A DNA stretch of 64,000 nucleotides from Pseudoalteromonas sp. '520P1 No. 423' (GTDB lineage: Bacteria; Pseudomonadota; Gammaproteobacteria; Enterobacterales; Alteromonadaceae). The position numbers and the translations under genes were made by a program. The stretch covers positions 124,001 to 188,000 of the forward strand of contig NZ_BBZB01000001.1 in the NCBI RefSeq assembly GCF_001269985.1, written 5' to 3'. This document shows, in pieces, positions 26,018 through 35,384 of this stretch; position 1 is the first letter of the stretch, and each line of letters opens with the position of its first letter. Under the pieces are notes generated by a model. The model made no database searches and was not told where the DNA came from. It saw only the letters and a list, made by a program, of their open reading frames with translations.

Positions 26018-26644
26018 CTATTTATTTAATAAGAATGTGATTAAAGAATCTAATTCAGCTTGGCTTTTAAGCTTATTCACATTGATTTTATATTTACCAT
26101 TTACGATAAATGTTGGCACACCGGTTAATGCCCCCATTTTTGAATATTTATTTTGCGCTTCAACCATTTTCTTTTCGCCTAGAATAACCGGCATGCTAGA
26201 TAATAGAGAATCAAAATCTTCTTTAGAGATACCATTTAAAGCCAGCAAGTTGCTCACATCTTTCATATTTGAAAAACTAGCACTCTGACGGTGAATATAA
26301 TTAAAAATGGCATCTGATACTTGATGTTCTTTTGCTTGTTGTTTAGCAATCAAATACGCATAAGATAAGTTGCTTTGATCAGCAGCAGATTTACCTCTTA
26401 AAAAGTTCACATGGCTTTTTATAAAGGGCACACCCGCAGGCAAGTTTTTTTCAATACCTTTCGCAACTGGCTCCATTTTATAACAGTGCCCACAAAAGTA
26501 TGAAAAGAATTCAGTTACTTGTGGTTTCGCCGTTTTTTCTGTTTGTAATTCGGTATATTGAACACCATTTTGAAACTGTGATGCAAAAGCCATTACTGGC
26601 ATGCATAAAATTAATAAACCAAGTTTTAGTTTTTTTATCATCAT
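26018..26644 (-). CDS. dsbA: DsbA family thiol:disulfide oxidoreductase with CGHC active site
   Basis: This 208-residue periplasmic protein has a signal peptide (cleaved after about MAFA), VTEFFSYFCGHCYKME with active-site CGHC at 51-54, and cis-Pro loop GVPTFIVNGKY. CGHC is the dipeptide of eukaryotic PDI; E. coli DsbA has CPHC. Its place directly after srkA (11-bp gap) matches the srkA-dsbA order of E. coli, so it is the likelier DsbA orthologue. No dsbB is present in the window. Confidence 0.88.
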   Translation of the reverse strand: MMIKKLKLGLLILCMPVMAFASQFQNGVQYTELQTEKTAKPQVTEFFSYFCGHCYKMEPVAKGIEKNLPAGVPFIKSHVNFLRGKSAADQSNLSYAYLIAKQQAKEHQVSDAIFNYIHRQSASFSNMKDVSNLLALNGISKEDFDSLLSSMPVILGEKKMVEAQNKYSKMGALTGVPTFIVNGKYKINVNKLKSQAELDSLITFLLNK

Positions 26645-26655
26645 GTTCTCTTTTT

Positions 26656-27651
26656 CTAAAAATTAGGTAATAAAGCAAGCGGTGGCTCTTGTAGCGCTGA
26701 AAATTGCTCTTTTAGTGCTAATATTTGCTGCTCCCAGTATTTGTCCTCTGCAAACCATGAAAAGTTCCTTGGAAATGCAGGATCTTGCCATCGTTTCGCC
26801 AACCAGCCCATATAATGTATCATACGCATGGCTCTTAAAGGTTCAATTAAGGCCAATTGACTATGATCAAATTCACAAAATTCTTCATAAGCGCCAATCA
26901 TTGTATCTAACTGCAATACTTGCTCTTGCCTATCACCACTTAACATCATCCATAAATCTTGAATTGCAGGCCCCATACGACTGTCATCTAAATCGACAAA
27001 CATTAAACCTTGCTGTGTCATCAGAATATTGCCTGCATGGCAATCACCATGCAAGCGAATTGCGTCAGTTGTATGATATCTATTGTTAGCAAGCTCAATA
27101 ACCTGATCTAATATCGTGATAAAAGCAGTTTCTAATGAACGCGATATTAACCCGCTATCTAACAAATGCTGTTTTGCATCTAGTAGATATTCTTGTGTAT
27201 TTATTTCACGCCTGTGCTCAAAAGGTTTTGCTTTTGCCGTTTGATGTAGTCGACCGATAAACCGACCTAAAACTTCCAGTTGATCTAAATTATCAACTTC
27301 AAATATACGACCACCTACACTCGGAAATAGCGTAAATAGATAACCTTGATATTCAAATAAACTTTTACCATCACGCTTTATTGGCGCCACGGCAGGTACT
27401 TCAGCAACGGCTAACTCAAAAGTAAAATCATGCTCCTCTTTAATTTCAGCACTATTCCATCTTTGCGGGCGATAAAACTTTACAACATACCTTACACCAT
27501 CATCCCCCTTAAACTGATAGACACGATTTTCAAAACTGTTAAGCGGTAATAACCCTGATTCTGGATATATTCCGATACTTTCAATCGCATCCAAAATAAT
27601 ATCAGGTGTTAAATCGGCAAAGCTAAATTGATTCATTGTTTCACTTTTCAT
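26656..27651 (-). CDS. srkA: stress response kinase A (YihE/SrkA, protein Ser/Thr kinase)
   Basis: The 331-residue product closely follows E. coli SrkA: LLPLNSFENRVYQF (35-47), VVKFYRPQRW (56-65), FPSVGGR (109-115), catalytic RLHGDCHAGNIL (199-210, Asp203) and metal-binding FVDLDDSRMGP (218-228). SrkA is a eukaryote-like kinase linked to envelope and oxidative stress survival. The start could also be Met6 (27636), since ribosome sites are weak at both. It heads an operon with two DsbA-like genes. Confidence 0.94.
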   Translation of the reverse strand: MKSETMNQFSFADLTPDIILDAIESIGIYPESGLLPLNSFENRVYQFKGDDGVRYVVKFYRPQRWNSAEIKEEHDFTFELAVAEVPAVAPIKRDGKSLFEYQGYLFTLFPSVGGRIFEVDNLDQLEVLGRFIGRLHQTAKAKPFEHRREINTQEYLLDAKQHLLDSGLISRSLETAFITILDQVIELANNRYHTTDAIRLHGDCHAGNILMTQQGLMFVDLDDSRMGPAIQDLWMMLSGDRQEQVLQLDTMIGAYEEFCEFDHSQLALIEPLRAMRMIHYMGWLAKRWQDPAFPRNFSWFAEDKYWEQQILALKEQFSALQEPPLALLPNF

Positions 27652-27662
27652 TTAATATAAAC

Positions 27663-27689
27663 AAAAGGCATTAATAATTAATGCCTTTT
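27663..27689 (-). terminator. terminator downstream of ccoG
   Basis: A 12-bp perfect stem (AAAAGGCATTAA at 27663-27674, TTAATGCCTTTT at 27678-27689) with a 3-nt loop has T-runs on both strands. It separates ccoG from srkA, both on the minus strand. Confidence 0.85.
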
Positions 27690-27774
27690 TAATAAGTAAT
27701 AAATATGATTTTAAGATAATGCCATAAAATGACTTTAATATCTCAGAACCTTTGATAGATTAACTCCAACCATA

Positions 27775-29199
27775 CTATCGACCTTTAAAGAAATTACTCT
27801 TTTGCGATAACGTCACATCCGGCTCCGCACTATCAGTAACGACAAAGCTAAATTCAGTCACTGGCTTTTTCAAATCATATGGGTCTATCGCAATTGAAAG
27901 CGGTAAACTATAAGACTCACCCGCTTTTATATTTATCTCATTTTTACCAATATAGTTAAAATGAGATAGACCTGCTACATCTATCTTATAATGCTTATCA
28001 ATTTGAGATTTATTAAGAATTTTAAGTGTATAAGTATTTTCAACTAATCCTTCATTACTCATTCTAAACAGTTTATTTCGATCACGAATAATATCTAAAT
28101 CCATAGGAATACGAGTAAAAATATCTACAGCTAAAATTGCTGTCATCACCACGAAAACAACAGAGTAGCCAATTAGTTTAGGGCGAATAACTTTTGTTTT
28201 TTTGTCTGATTTTAAATTACGCTCTGTGGTGTAAGAAATTAACTTTTTAGGATAATTCATCTTCTCCATAACGCCATCACACGCATCAACACAGGCACCA
28301 CAGTTAATACATTCGTATTGCAGGCCATTACGGATATCTATGCCTGTCGGACACACCTGAACACACAAATTACAATCAATACAATCTCCTAAACCGAGCG
28401 CTTTGTGATCTTGTTTACGCCCTCTTGGGCCTCGCCCTTCACCGCGCTTAGCGTCATAACTTACCGTAAAGGTATCTTGATCAAACATCGCTGATTGGAA
28501 ACGAGAATATGGGCATATATGCAAACACATAATTTCACGCATCCAGCCTGCATTACCGTATGTACACACGGTAAATACTAAAATGCTCCAATAAGCATAA
28601 TAGCCTGCATCAAATACAAAGAAATCAATAAATAGCGTTCGAATAGGTGTAAAGTAACCGACAAATGTCATAGCTGTAAGCAGTGAAACTAAAATCCAAC
28701 CTAAGTGTTTGCCAGATTTTCGCCAAAACTTTTCAAAATCCATCTCCCTTTGATCTAATTTTTTACGCTGATTTGCTGTGCCTTCAAACTTTTCTTCAAA
28801 CCAAATAAAGATAAAAGTCCAAACAGTTTGCGGGCACATAAAGCCACACCAAACCCGACCATAAAATGTCGTTACCAGAAACAATGCAAAAGCTGAAACC
28901 ATTAAGATCCAAGCCAAAATAGTTAAATCTTGTGGCCAAAGCGTCACACCAAAAATATTATATTTTTGTTCCATCAAGTCAAAAAGTACGGCTTGCTGGC
29001 CATTAAAGTTTAGCCAAGGCAAAAGTAAAAATGCCAACATAGCAATAATATTAAGCCGATGCCTTAAAACTTGATACAGCCCTTTAACTGCACGCACATA
29101 AATTCTATTTCTTGGATTAAATCGATCAAATTTATCAGGATCCGGTTTATGTATTTTTACATCAACCGGAATATTTTTGACTTTGATTTGCTTTTCCAT
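27775..29199 (-). CDS. ccoG: cytochrome c oxidase accessory protein CcoG (FixG/RdxA)
   Basis: The 474-residue membrane protein has several TMs (about 50-65, 92-112, 165-185, 200-215, 335-350), the motif WCGFMCPQTVW and two 4Fe-4S ferredoxin clusters (C273, C276, C279, C283; C297, C300, C303, C307), then an Ig-like C-terminal domain. CcoG helps mature cbb3-type oxidase, acting as a copper reductase. The cco structural genes are not in this window. Two small genes diverge from it. Confidence 0.95.
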   Translation of the reverse strand: MEKQIKVKNIPVDVKIHKPDPDKFDRFNPRNRIYVRAVKGLYQVLRHRLNIIAMLAFLLLPWLNFNGQQAVLFDLMEQKYNIFGVTLWPQDLTILAWILMVSAFALFLVTTFYGRVWCGFMCPQTVWTFIFIWFEEKFEGTANQRKKLDQREMDFEKFWRKSGKHLGWILVSLLTAMTFVGYFTPIRTLFIDFFVFDAGYYAYWSILVFTVCTYGNAGWMREIMCLHICPYSRFQSAMFDQDTFTVSYDAKRGEGRGPRGRKQDHKALGLGDCIDCNLCVQVCPTGIDIRNGLQYECINCGACVDACDGVMEKMNYPKKLISYTTERNLKSDKKTKVIRPKLIGYSVVFVVMTAILAVDIFTRIPMDLDIIRDRNKLFRMSNEGLVENTYTLKILNKSQIDKHYKIDVAGLSHFNYIGKNEINIKAGESYSLPLSIAIDPYDLKKPVTEFSFVVTDSAEPDVTLSQKSNFFKGR

Positions 29200-29336
29200 T
29201 GAAGTTCCTCAACACCAGCTGGATTACTCTACAGTATACTACTTGCTATTTAACCCTGCATTTTATTACACTAATGACCTTAATGTTGTGAAATAAATCA
29301 AATATCTGATTATTTTTAAAAGAATTATATAAACTT

Positions 29337-29693
29337 ATGAAAAATTTCTTCTTATTAGTCATTTTAGTACTCGCTTTCTTTTCTATTGACCACAAAATAA
29401 TAAAAGAACCTAGAGAAGAGTTTTTTGGTTTCATTACTGATTTTTTAAGCGTTTCAATGAAAACGACAAAAGACTCAGCAGCACAAACAGCAAATGACCG
29501 TATCAAACATAAACTCCAGCTGACATCCGCACAAAGTACTTATGTAGATACGCATACAAAAACAAATACAAAGCTTAGGGCATTTAATACACGATTTTGC
29601 GTAAATAATGATTTAAATTTATATTTTCAAGGCAATGATTTACGTCAAGTCTGTCAAATAATAGAACAACAAGTTAAAATAATCGCTAATTAG
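29337..29693 (+). CDS. small protein with N-terminal membrane segment, unknown function
   Basis: The 118-residue protein starts with a hydrophobic helix (MKNFFLLVILVLAFFSI) and then a polar, mainly helical region with two cysteines (C88 and C106 by approximate count). It could be a secreted or anchored periplasmic protein. I do not recognise the family. It diverges from ccoG and is followed after 11 bp by a zinc-ribbon gene, likely in one transcript. Confidence 0.6.
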   Translation: MKNFFLLVILVLAFFSIDHKIIKEPREEFFGFITDFLSVSMKTTKDSAAQTANDRIKHKLQLTSAQSTYVDTHTKTNTKLRAFNTRFCVNNDLNLYFQGNDLRQVCQIIEQQVKIIAN

Positions 29694-29704
29694 CAAGGTT
29701 AAGT

Positions 29705-29905
29705 ATGGATTTTTCAAATTTAAATAAGCAATCATCACAATCTTTTCATAAACAAAAAAACCTACTTAAACAATTAATGAAAGGGCAATTGGTAAACTGC
29801 CCTCACTGTAAACAAGCTATCAAATTATATTTACCTGAAGATAAAGTTAAACCTGGGGCTCGCTGCGCTAAAGGCTGTACAGATATAGACTTAGAATTTG
29901 CATAA
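29705..29905 (+). CDS. small zinc-ribbon-like protein
   Basis: The 66-residue product has NCPHCKQAIKLYLPEDKVKPG followed by RCAKGC, a C-x2-C ... C-x3-C arrangement that suggests a zinc-binding knuckle. It ends DIDLEFA. Function unknown. It starts at ATG 29705, 11 bp after the preceding small gene. Confidence 0.65.
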   Translation: MDFSNLNKQSSQSFHKQKNLLKQLMKGQLVNCPHCKQAIKLYLPEDKVKPGARCAKGCTDIDLEFA

Positions 29906-29993
29906 CATTTAAGCCAACTTAAATCAGTTAAGTCACTTTAGATAAATTGTTCTCTAAATCACTGCTAAGATATACCTCATAACTAAATGCTAT

Positions 29994-30017
29994 ACAGACG
30001 TTAACTTTAGCGTCTGT
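29994..30017 (+). other. hairpin in the gap before cobA
   Basis: ACAGACG (29994-30000) and CGTCTGT (30011-30017) form a 7-bp stem with a 10-nt loop. It lies in the 253-bp gap between the zinc-ribbon gene and cobA. It has no U-tract, so it could be an operator or leader structure. Nothing else is evident in the gap. Confidence 0.35.
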
Positions 30018-30158
30018 CCTTGAAAATACTCAATTTAAGCTAAAAAACACTCTCTTTATAACATTTTGATATATTAAACCTGTTTTTATTATTTTTTTAT
30101 TCGTTAAAGCCCACTTATGCTATTTAGCAATTAAGTAAAGTTGGTTTGGGATTAAATA

Positions 30159-30959
30159 ATGTTGAATAGTACATCAAGCATATCAGGTGAAGTATTCATG
30201 GTCGGTGCAGGTCCAGGAGATCCTGAACTTCTCACTCTAAAAGCTTTAAAGTCCATGCAGCAATCCGATGTTGTTGTTTATGACTATTTAGTTTCACAAG
30301 ACATTATGGCATTAATCCCAAATACAGTTGAGCTGATTTGTGTTGGTAAACGCTTAGGCAATCACAGTGTTCCTCAAGAACAAACAAACCAAATTTTAGT
30401 TGATTTGGCGCTTTCTGGTAAAACAGTTTGTCGATTAAAAGGCGGCGACCCATTTATTTATGGTCGTGGTGGTGAAGAAGCTCAGCTACTTGCACAAAAC
30501 AATATTAAGTTTCAAATAGTACCAGGCATTACAGCCGCTGCGGGCTGTGCTGCTTATGCAGGCATACCTTTAACACATAGAGATCATTCGCAAGCGATAG
30601 TATTTGTTACTGGGCACTGTCAAAAAGACGGTAAAGATTTAAATTGGTCTTCTTTAGCTAAAAAGAATCAAACTTTAGCTGTTTATATGGGTGTGATAAA
30701 ATCGCCTCATATTCAAGCTAAACTTATAGAGCATGGTCGTGAAGAAACAACACCTATTGCCATTGTTGAAAATGGCACAAGACACAACCAACGGGTGATC
30801 ACGGGCACTTTATCTGAACTTGCGGCTCTAATAGAAAAAGAAGCTGTTCAATCACCTGCATTATTAATTATTGGTGAAGTCGCACAATTGCATGAGCAAT
30901 TAGACTGGTTTAACACACCTAATTTAGAACAACTGAATAACTCACTTTTAGTCGCTTAG
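30159..30959 (+). CDS. cobA: uroporphyrinogen-III C-methyltransferase (SUMT)
   Basis: The 266-residue enzyme has the SAM-binding VGAGPGDPELLTLKA (about 16-30), the second motif RLKGGDPFIYGRGGEE, GITAAAGCAAYAGIPLTHRDH and a C-terminal AVQSPALLIIGEVA. It methylates uroporphyrinogen III twice to precorrin-2, the route to siroheme. It lacks the N-terminal dehydrogenase/ferrochelatase half of CysG, which must come from elsewhere. Siroheme is the cofactor of sulfite reductase, so its place ahead of cysD and cysN fits sulfate assimilation. Confidence 0.94.
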   Translation: MLNSTSSISGEVFMVGAGPGDPELLTLKALKSMQQSDVVVYDYLVSQDIMALIPNTVELICVGKRLGNHSVPQEQTNQILVDLALSGKTVCRLKGGDPFIYGRGGEEAQLLAQNNIKFQIVPGITAAAGCAAYAGIPLTHRDHSQAIVFVTGHCQKDGKDLNWSSLAKKNQTLAVYMGVIKSPHIQAKLIEHGREETTPIAIVENGTRHNQRVITGTLSELAALIEKEAVQSPALLIIGEVAQLHEQLDWFNTPNLEQLNNSLLVA

Positions 30960-31004
30960 ACTGAAGTTTAAAATTTTATAATTTTTTGTAAAAGGCTCAA
31001 AATC

Positions 31005-31904
31005 ATGGCTTTAACACATCTTCAGCAACTAGAAGCTGAAAGTATTCAAATATTCCGAGAGGTCGCTGCTGAGTTTGAAAACCCAGTAATGCTTTACTCT
31101 ATCGGTAAAGATTCATCTGTTTTATTGCATTTAGCACGTAAAGCATTTTATCCGGGTAAAATTCCATTCCCTTTGCTTCATGTTGATACCAACTGGAAGT
31201 TTAAAGAAATGATTGAATTTCGTGACAGAATCGCAAAAGAATACGACTTTGACTTATTAGTACATAAAAACCCTGATGGTTTAGATATGGAAATAAGCCC
31301 TTTTACACATGGTTCAAGTAAACATACTGATATCATGAAAACCCAAGGCTTAAAACAAGCGCTAAATAAATATGGTTTTGATGCTGCTTTTGGCGGCGCA
31401 CGTCGTGATGAAGAAAAATCTCGCGCTAAAGAACGTGTTTATTCATTCCGTGATAAAAACCATCGTTGGGACCCTAAAAATCAACGTCCTGAGTTATGGG
31501 ATAACTACAACGGTCAAATAAATCAAGGCGAAAGCATCCGTGTATTCCCTTTATCAAACTGGACTGAACTTGATATTTGGCAATATATTCATCAAGAAAA
31601 TATCGATATTGTGTCTTTATACTTATCACAAGAACGCCCTGTTGTTGAAAGGGATGGCATGTTAGTCATGGTTGATGATGAGCGTATGCCACTTGAAGAA
31701 GGTGAAGTACCACAAATGAAGTCTATTCGTTTCAGAACGTTAGGCTGTTACCCATTAACGGGTGCTGTTGAATCTGATGCAGACACTTTACCAGGCATTA
31801 TAGAAGAAATGTTGCTATGTACTTCATCTGAGCGTGAAGGACGTGCAATTGATAAAGATTCAGCTGGTTCAATGGAAAAGAAAAAACGTGAGGGGTATTT
31901 TTAA
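31005..31904 (+). CDS. cysD: sulfate adenylyltransferase subunit 2 (CysD)
   Basis: The 299-residue protein has the PP-loop SIGKDSS (32-38) of adenylating enzymes, [32 protein letters not shown] and a C-terminal [12 protein letters not shown], all typical of CysD. With CysN it converts sulfate and ATP to adenosine phosphosulfate. Its stop abuts the cysN start (31904/31905), consistent with coupled translation of the heterodimer. Confidence 0.97.
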   Translation: MALTHLQQLEAESIQIFREVAAEFENPVMLYSIGKDSSVLLHLARKAFYPGKIPFPLLHVDTNWKFKEMIEFRDRIAKEYDFDLLVHKNPDGLDMEISPFTHGSSKHTDIMKTQGLKQALNKYGFDAAFGGARRDEEKSRAKERVYSFRDKNHRWDPKNQRPELWDNYNGQINQGESIRVFPLSNWTELDIWQYIHQENIDIVSLYLSQERPVVERDGMLVMVDDERMPLEEGEVPQMKSIRFRTLGCYPLTGAVESDADTLPGIIEEMLLCTSSEREGRAIDKDSAGSMEKKKREGYF

Positions 31905-33335
31905 ATGACTGATTTAATGTCAGCAACAGTGAATGAAGTAAAAGAATTAGGTATTGATACCTACCTTGAGACTCATCAAAATAAAAGCCTATTACGTATG
32001 CTTACATGTGGTAGCGTAGATGATGGTAAATCAACTTTAATCGGTCGCTTATTACATGATAGCCACCAAATTTATGAAGACCAGTTAGCTGCACTTCATT
32101 CTGATAATGAAAAAGTAGGTAATGCCGGCGAAGAGCTTGATTTAGCTTTATTAGTTGATGGTTTACAAGCTGAACGTGAGCAAGGCATCACCATAGATGT
32201 AGCTTATCGTTACTTTTCAACTAAAAAACGTAAATTTATCATTGCTGATACACCAGGCCATGAACAATATACACGCAACATGGTAACAGGTGCTTCTACG
32301 AGTGATGTTGCCATTATTTTGGTTGATGCACGTTACGGTGTGCAAGTACAAACTAAACGTCATAGCTTTATTTGTGATTCTTTAGGTATTAAACAATTTG
32401 TTGTTGCTATCAATAAAATGGATATTGTTGATTTTGATGAAACCGTTTATAACAAAATAAAAGCTGATTATATTAAGTTTGCAGAGCAGTTAAATATCAC
32501 TGAAGCTGATATTAAGTTTATTCCTATCTCAGCACTTAAAGGTGATAACGTTGTAAATGTATCAACTCAAACACCTTATTACACTGATAAACCGCTATTA
32601 GAGTTGTTAGAAGACTCTCCAGCGGCAGGTGCAAATATTGATTTTGAAGCGCGTTTCCCTGTGCAATATGTTATTCGCCCTAATTTAAACTTCAGAGGTT
32701 TTCAAGGCACTTTAACGTCAGGTGAAATTAAAGTAGGCGATGCAGTAAAAGCATTACCTTCAGGTAAAGTATCTAGTATTAAAGAAATTGTTACTTTTAC
32801 AGGTAACTTAGACCAAGCAGAAGCCGGTCAAGCAGTCACGCTTACGCTAAATGATGAGATTGATATCAGCCGTGGTGATGTGATTGTATCAGCCAACTCA
32901 ACAGCGACAGTGAGTAATAAGCTGCAAGCTAAAATTGTTTGGATGCACGATGAACCTTTAGTATTAGGTAAAGAATATAATATTAAGCTTGCGAGCAAAA
33001 AGACGACTGTTAAAGTGACTAAAATCGATCATACAATCGATGTTAATACACTAGAGCATGGTCAAGCTGACAGCTTGAAATTAAATGAAATAGCCATCGT
33101 TACTTTAGATTTATCAGAAGAAGTTTTAGCTGATATCTATAGCAAAAATAAAGAAACTGGTTCATTTATTTTAATTGATAGATTATCAAATTTAACAATT
33201 GCAGCAGGTATGATTGAACAAGTCTTAACAACTGAAAAAAATGAAACTAATTTCAGTGAATTTGAGCTTGAGTTTAACTCTTTAGTTCGCAAGCACTTCC
33301 CACATTGGCAAGCACTTGATATAACTAAACTGTAA
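31905..33335 (+). CDS. cysN: sulfate adenylyltransferase subunit 1 GTPase (CysN)
   Basis: The 476-residue GTPase contains G1 GSVDDGKS (36-43), DTPGHEQY (G3) and NKMD (G4), then two beta-barrel domains as in EF-Tu. GTP hydrolysis drives sulfate adenylation by CysD. The kinase CysC is separate here, not fused to CysN, and lies 2 kb downstream after a transporter gene. Confidence 0.97.
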   Translation: MTDLMSATVNEVKELGIDTYLETHQNKSLLRMLTCGSVDDGKSTLIGRLLHDSHQIYEDQLAALHSDNEKVGNAGEELDLALLVDGLQAEREQGITIDVAYRYFSTKKRKFIIADTPGHEQYTRNMVTGASTSDVAIILVDARYGVQVQTKRHSFICDSLGIKQFVVAINKMDIVDFDETVYNKIKADYIKFAEQLNITEADIKFIPISALKGDNVVNVSTQTPYYTDKPLLELLEDSPAAGANIDFEARFPVQYVIRPNLNFRGFQGTLTSGEIKVGDAVKALPSGKVSSIKEIVTFTGNLDQAEAGQAVTLTLNDEIDISRGDVIVSANSTATVSNKLQAKIVWMHDEPLVLGKEYNIKLASKKTTVKVTKIDHTIDVNTLEHGQADSLKLNEIAIVTLDLSEEVLADIYSKNKETGSFILIDRLSNLTIAAGMIEQVLTTEKNETNFSEFELEFNSLVRKHFPHWQALDITKL

Positions 33336-33366
33336 TCGATTTGTAGACACAGTTTAAACCGTGTTT

Positions 33367-33498
33367 TGTAGGCTCGAATTTATTCGCGCTTTTTAAGCCT
33401 AGCTAAGAAAACCTTGTAGGTGAGGCTTTAGCCTTACGCAGTTATAAGCAATTGTAGCAAGCCTTACAAATATAAAGTATGACTAAAGTCGAACCCAC
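33367..33498. repeat. cluster of three REP-like palindromic units
   Basis: Three short units share GTRGG, six bases, central TTTA and six more or less complementary bases: 33367-33389 (forward, TCGAA-TTTA-TTCG), 33415-33439 (forward, GAGGC-TTTA-GCCTT) and 33477-33498 (reverse, contains GACTAAAGTCGAACCCAC). Each can form a short hairpin around TTTA. They fill most of the 287-bp gap between cysN and the transporter gene. They look like members of a genome-wide repeat family. Confidence 0.55.
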
Positions 33499-33531
33499 GG
33501 TATGTTTTAGCAAACGCAAAGCTAAAAACCT

Positions 33532-33559
33532 AGCCTTATCTGAAAACTCAGATAAGGCT
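33532..33559 (+). terminator. perfect hairpin after the repeats
   Basis: AGCCTTATCTGA (33532-33543) and TCAGATAAGGCT (33548-33559) form a 12-bp stem with an AAAC loop. The following TATTAG is a poor U-tract, so termination may be partial, letting transcription continue into the transporter gene 64 bp downstream. Confidence 0.55.
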
Positions 33560-33622
33560 TATTAGTTAAACGTCACTTAGTGGCAAAAAATAACAATGAC
33601 CCGCTGTTCTATAAGGTAAAAG

Positions 33623-35350
33623 ATGGACTACTCGCAGTTAACATTAACCGGCATTATGCTTATATTAGTACTTTGTTTATTTGGTACTAAAATCAAGCCA
33701 GCTTGGTTATTTGCGTCTGCAGTAGGCACTAGCTATTTGGCTGGTATTATCGGCTTAGAAAATATGCTCATTAACTTTGCCAACCCGTCTCTTATTACCT
33801 TAGTATTACTTGTGCTCATTAGCATAGGCATCGAAAAAACATCATTAGTACGTAAATTATCAAATTCATTAGCCAAAGGTAGCTTATCGCAATCGGTCAC
33901 TAAATTAGGATTATCAACAGCTTTTTTATCATCATTTACAAATAACACTGCCGTTGTTGCAACCCTAATTACCGCAGTAAAAGAAAACCCGACACATGCC
34001 CCCTCAAAGTTATTATTGCCTTTATCTTATACCGCTATTTTAGGGGGGACTTTAACTTTAATCGGCACATCTACAAATTTAATTATCAATGGTTTTGCTG
34101 TTGATGCAGGCATGAAACCTTTAGGTTTTTTTGACTTTACCTTAGTCGGTATCGGTGTTTTATCATCTGGTTTGATTGCTATTTTACTTTTATTAAAGCT
34201 GCTGCCTGATAACGGCAAAGAGCAAGAAGAAGTTGTGCCCTTTTATTTAGAAGGCAAAGTGATGCCTGGCTCTAAATTAATAGGTAAAAGCATTGAAGAA
34301 AACGGATTAAGAGAATTAAAAGACCTGTTTTTAGCTGAGATATTAAGAGATAAAAAACGCTTATGTGCTATTACGCCACAACAAGTTATAAAAGAAAATG
34401 ACGTTTTACTTTTTGTAGGCGATATAAAATCAGTGCCATTATTATCTCAGTTTGATGGTCTAAAAGTTGTTCACGATAAAAATGAAATGAACATAGAGCA
34501 CTTAGTTGAAGTGGTTGTGAGTCATGGCGCCTCTTTTATTGGGAAAACATTAAAAGAAGCAAAGTTTAGAGAGCAATTCAATGCTGCTGTAATCGCTGTT
34601 CGTCGTGGTCACGATAGATTGCAAGGCGGCTTAGGTAAAGTAGAGCTGCAAGCGGGTGATGCTCTGATCCTTGCGCCAAGTCCTGCATTTTATGAAAGCA
34701 ATAATCTTAAAAGAGAATTTGTTTATATTTCAGGTCTTGATTTAAAAACATATTTAAACGATAAAAAATCTCATGCTGTATTTGCTAGCTTTTTAACTGT
34801 ACTCGCTTTAGGTATTTCCGGTGTAGTGCCTTTAGTTAAAGGTTTAATGGTTTTACTGATAGCTTATTTACTAACTGGAATAATTAAACCGAGCGAAATT
34901 AAGCGACGATTCCCTATCGAGCTGTTAGTAATTGTAGGCAGTGCAATCGGCCTTGCAAAATTGATGATAAGTACAGGTTTAGCCCATGAAATATCAAGTA
35001 TATTATCTATCGTACTTGGTGATTGGGGACCATATGGTGCGTTTATCGCTATTTTTATCCTCACTTTAATATGTACAGAGTTAATTACTAATAATGCCGC
35101 TGCAGCGCTTGCTTTCCCGATCGCTTATTCATTAGCATTAAATTTTGGTGTGAGTCCATTACCATATGTCATGGCTGTTGCTTTTGGCGCCTCTGCAAGT
35201 TTTATATCACCTTATGGTTATCAAACAAACCTAATGGTATACAGCGCTGGAAATTATAAATTAAAAGATTATATCACCATGGGTCTACCGCTTTCTGTTG
35301 TTTACTCTGCGACAGCGCTGATCCTTATTCCTCTGGTTTTTCCTTTTTAA
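33623..35350 (+). CDS. SLC13/DASS family transporter with TrkA-C domains, probable sulfate importer
   Basis: The 575-residue membrane protein has an N-terminal TM bundle, SFTNNTAVVATL (about 104-115), GTSTNLIINGF (about 151-161), a cytoplasmic middle with two RCK_C/TrkA_C-like domains (about 205-365) and a second TM bundle with ITNNAAAALAFPIAYS and SASFISPYGYQTNLMVY. The paired N-N-T/A motifs are typical of sodium-coupled anion transporters. Its place inside the cys operon makes sulfate the likely substrate; this is inference from context. Confidence 0.88.
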   Translation: MDYSQLTLTGIMLILVLCLFGTKIKPAWLFASAVGTSYLAGIIGLENMLINFANPSLITLVLLVLISIGIEKTSLVRKLSNSLAKGSLSQSVTKLGLSTAFLSSFTNNTAVVATLITAVKENPTHAPSKLLLPLSYTAILGGTLTLIGTSTNLIINGFAVDAGMKPLGFFDFTLVGIGVLSSGLIAILLLLKLLPDNGKEQEEVVPFYLEGKVMPGSKLIGKSIEENGLRELKDLFLAEILRDKKRLCAITPQQVIKENDVLLFVGDIKSVPLLSQFDGLKVVHDKNEMNIEHLVEVVVSHGASFIGKTLKEAKFREQFNAAVIAVRRGHDRLQGGLGKVELQAGDALILAPSPAFYESNNLKREFVYISGLDLKTYLNDKKSHAVFASFLTVLALGISGVVPLVKGLMVLLIAYLLTGIIKPSEIKRRFPIELLVIVGSAIGLAKLMISTGLAHEISSILSIVLGDWGPYGAFIAIFILTLICTELITNNAAAALAFPIAYSLALNFGVSPLPYVMAVAFGASASFISPYGYQTNLMVYSAGNYKLKDYITMGLPLSVVYSATALILIPLVFPF

Positions 35351-35384
35351 ACCATTTTTAGACACTGTATTCTAGGTAACATAT

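Noticed and set aside
26682..27089. 135-residue open frame antisense to srkA
   Set aside because: It lies wholly within srkA, which has full motif support; no ribosome site or family match is evident.
29246..29506. 86-residue minus-strand frame near ccoG
   Set aside because: It overlaps the plus-strand small membrane gene antisense and has no recognisable features; it is more likely a shadow.
33336..33622. CRISPR array in the repeat-rich gap
   Set aside because: The units are palindromic, unequal in spacing and reversed in orientation, with no regular spacers or cas genes.
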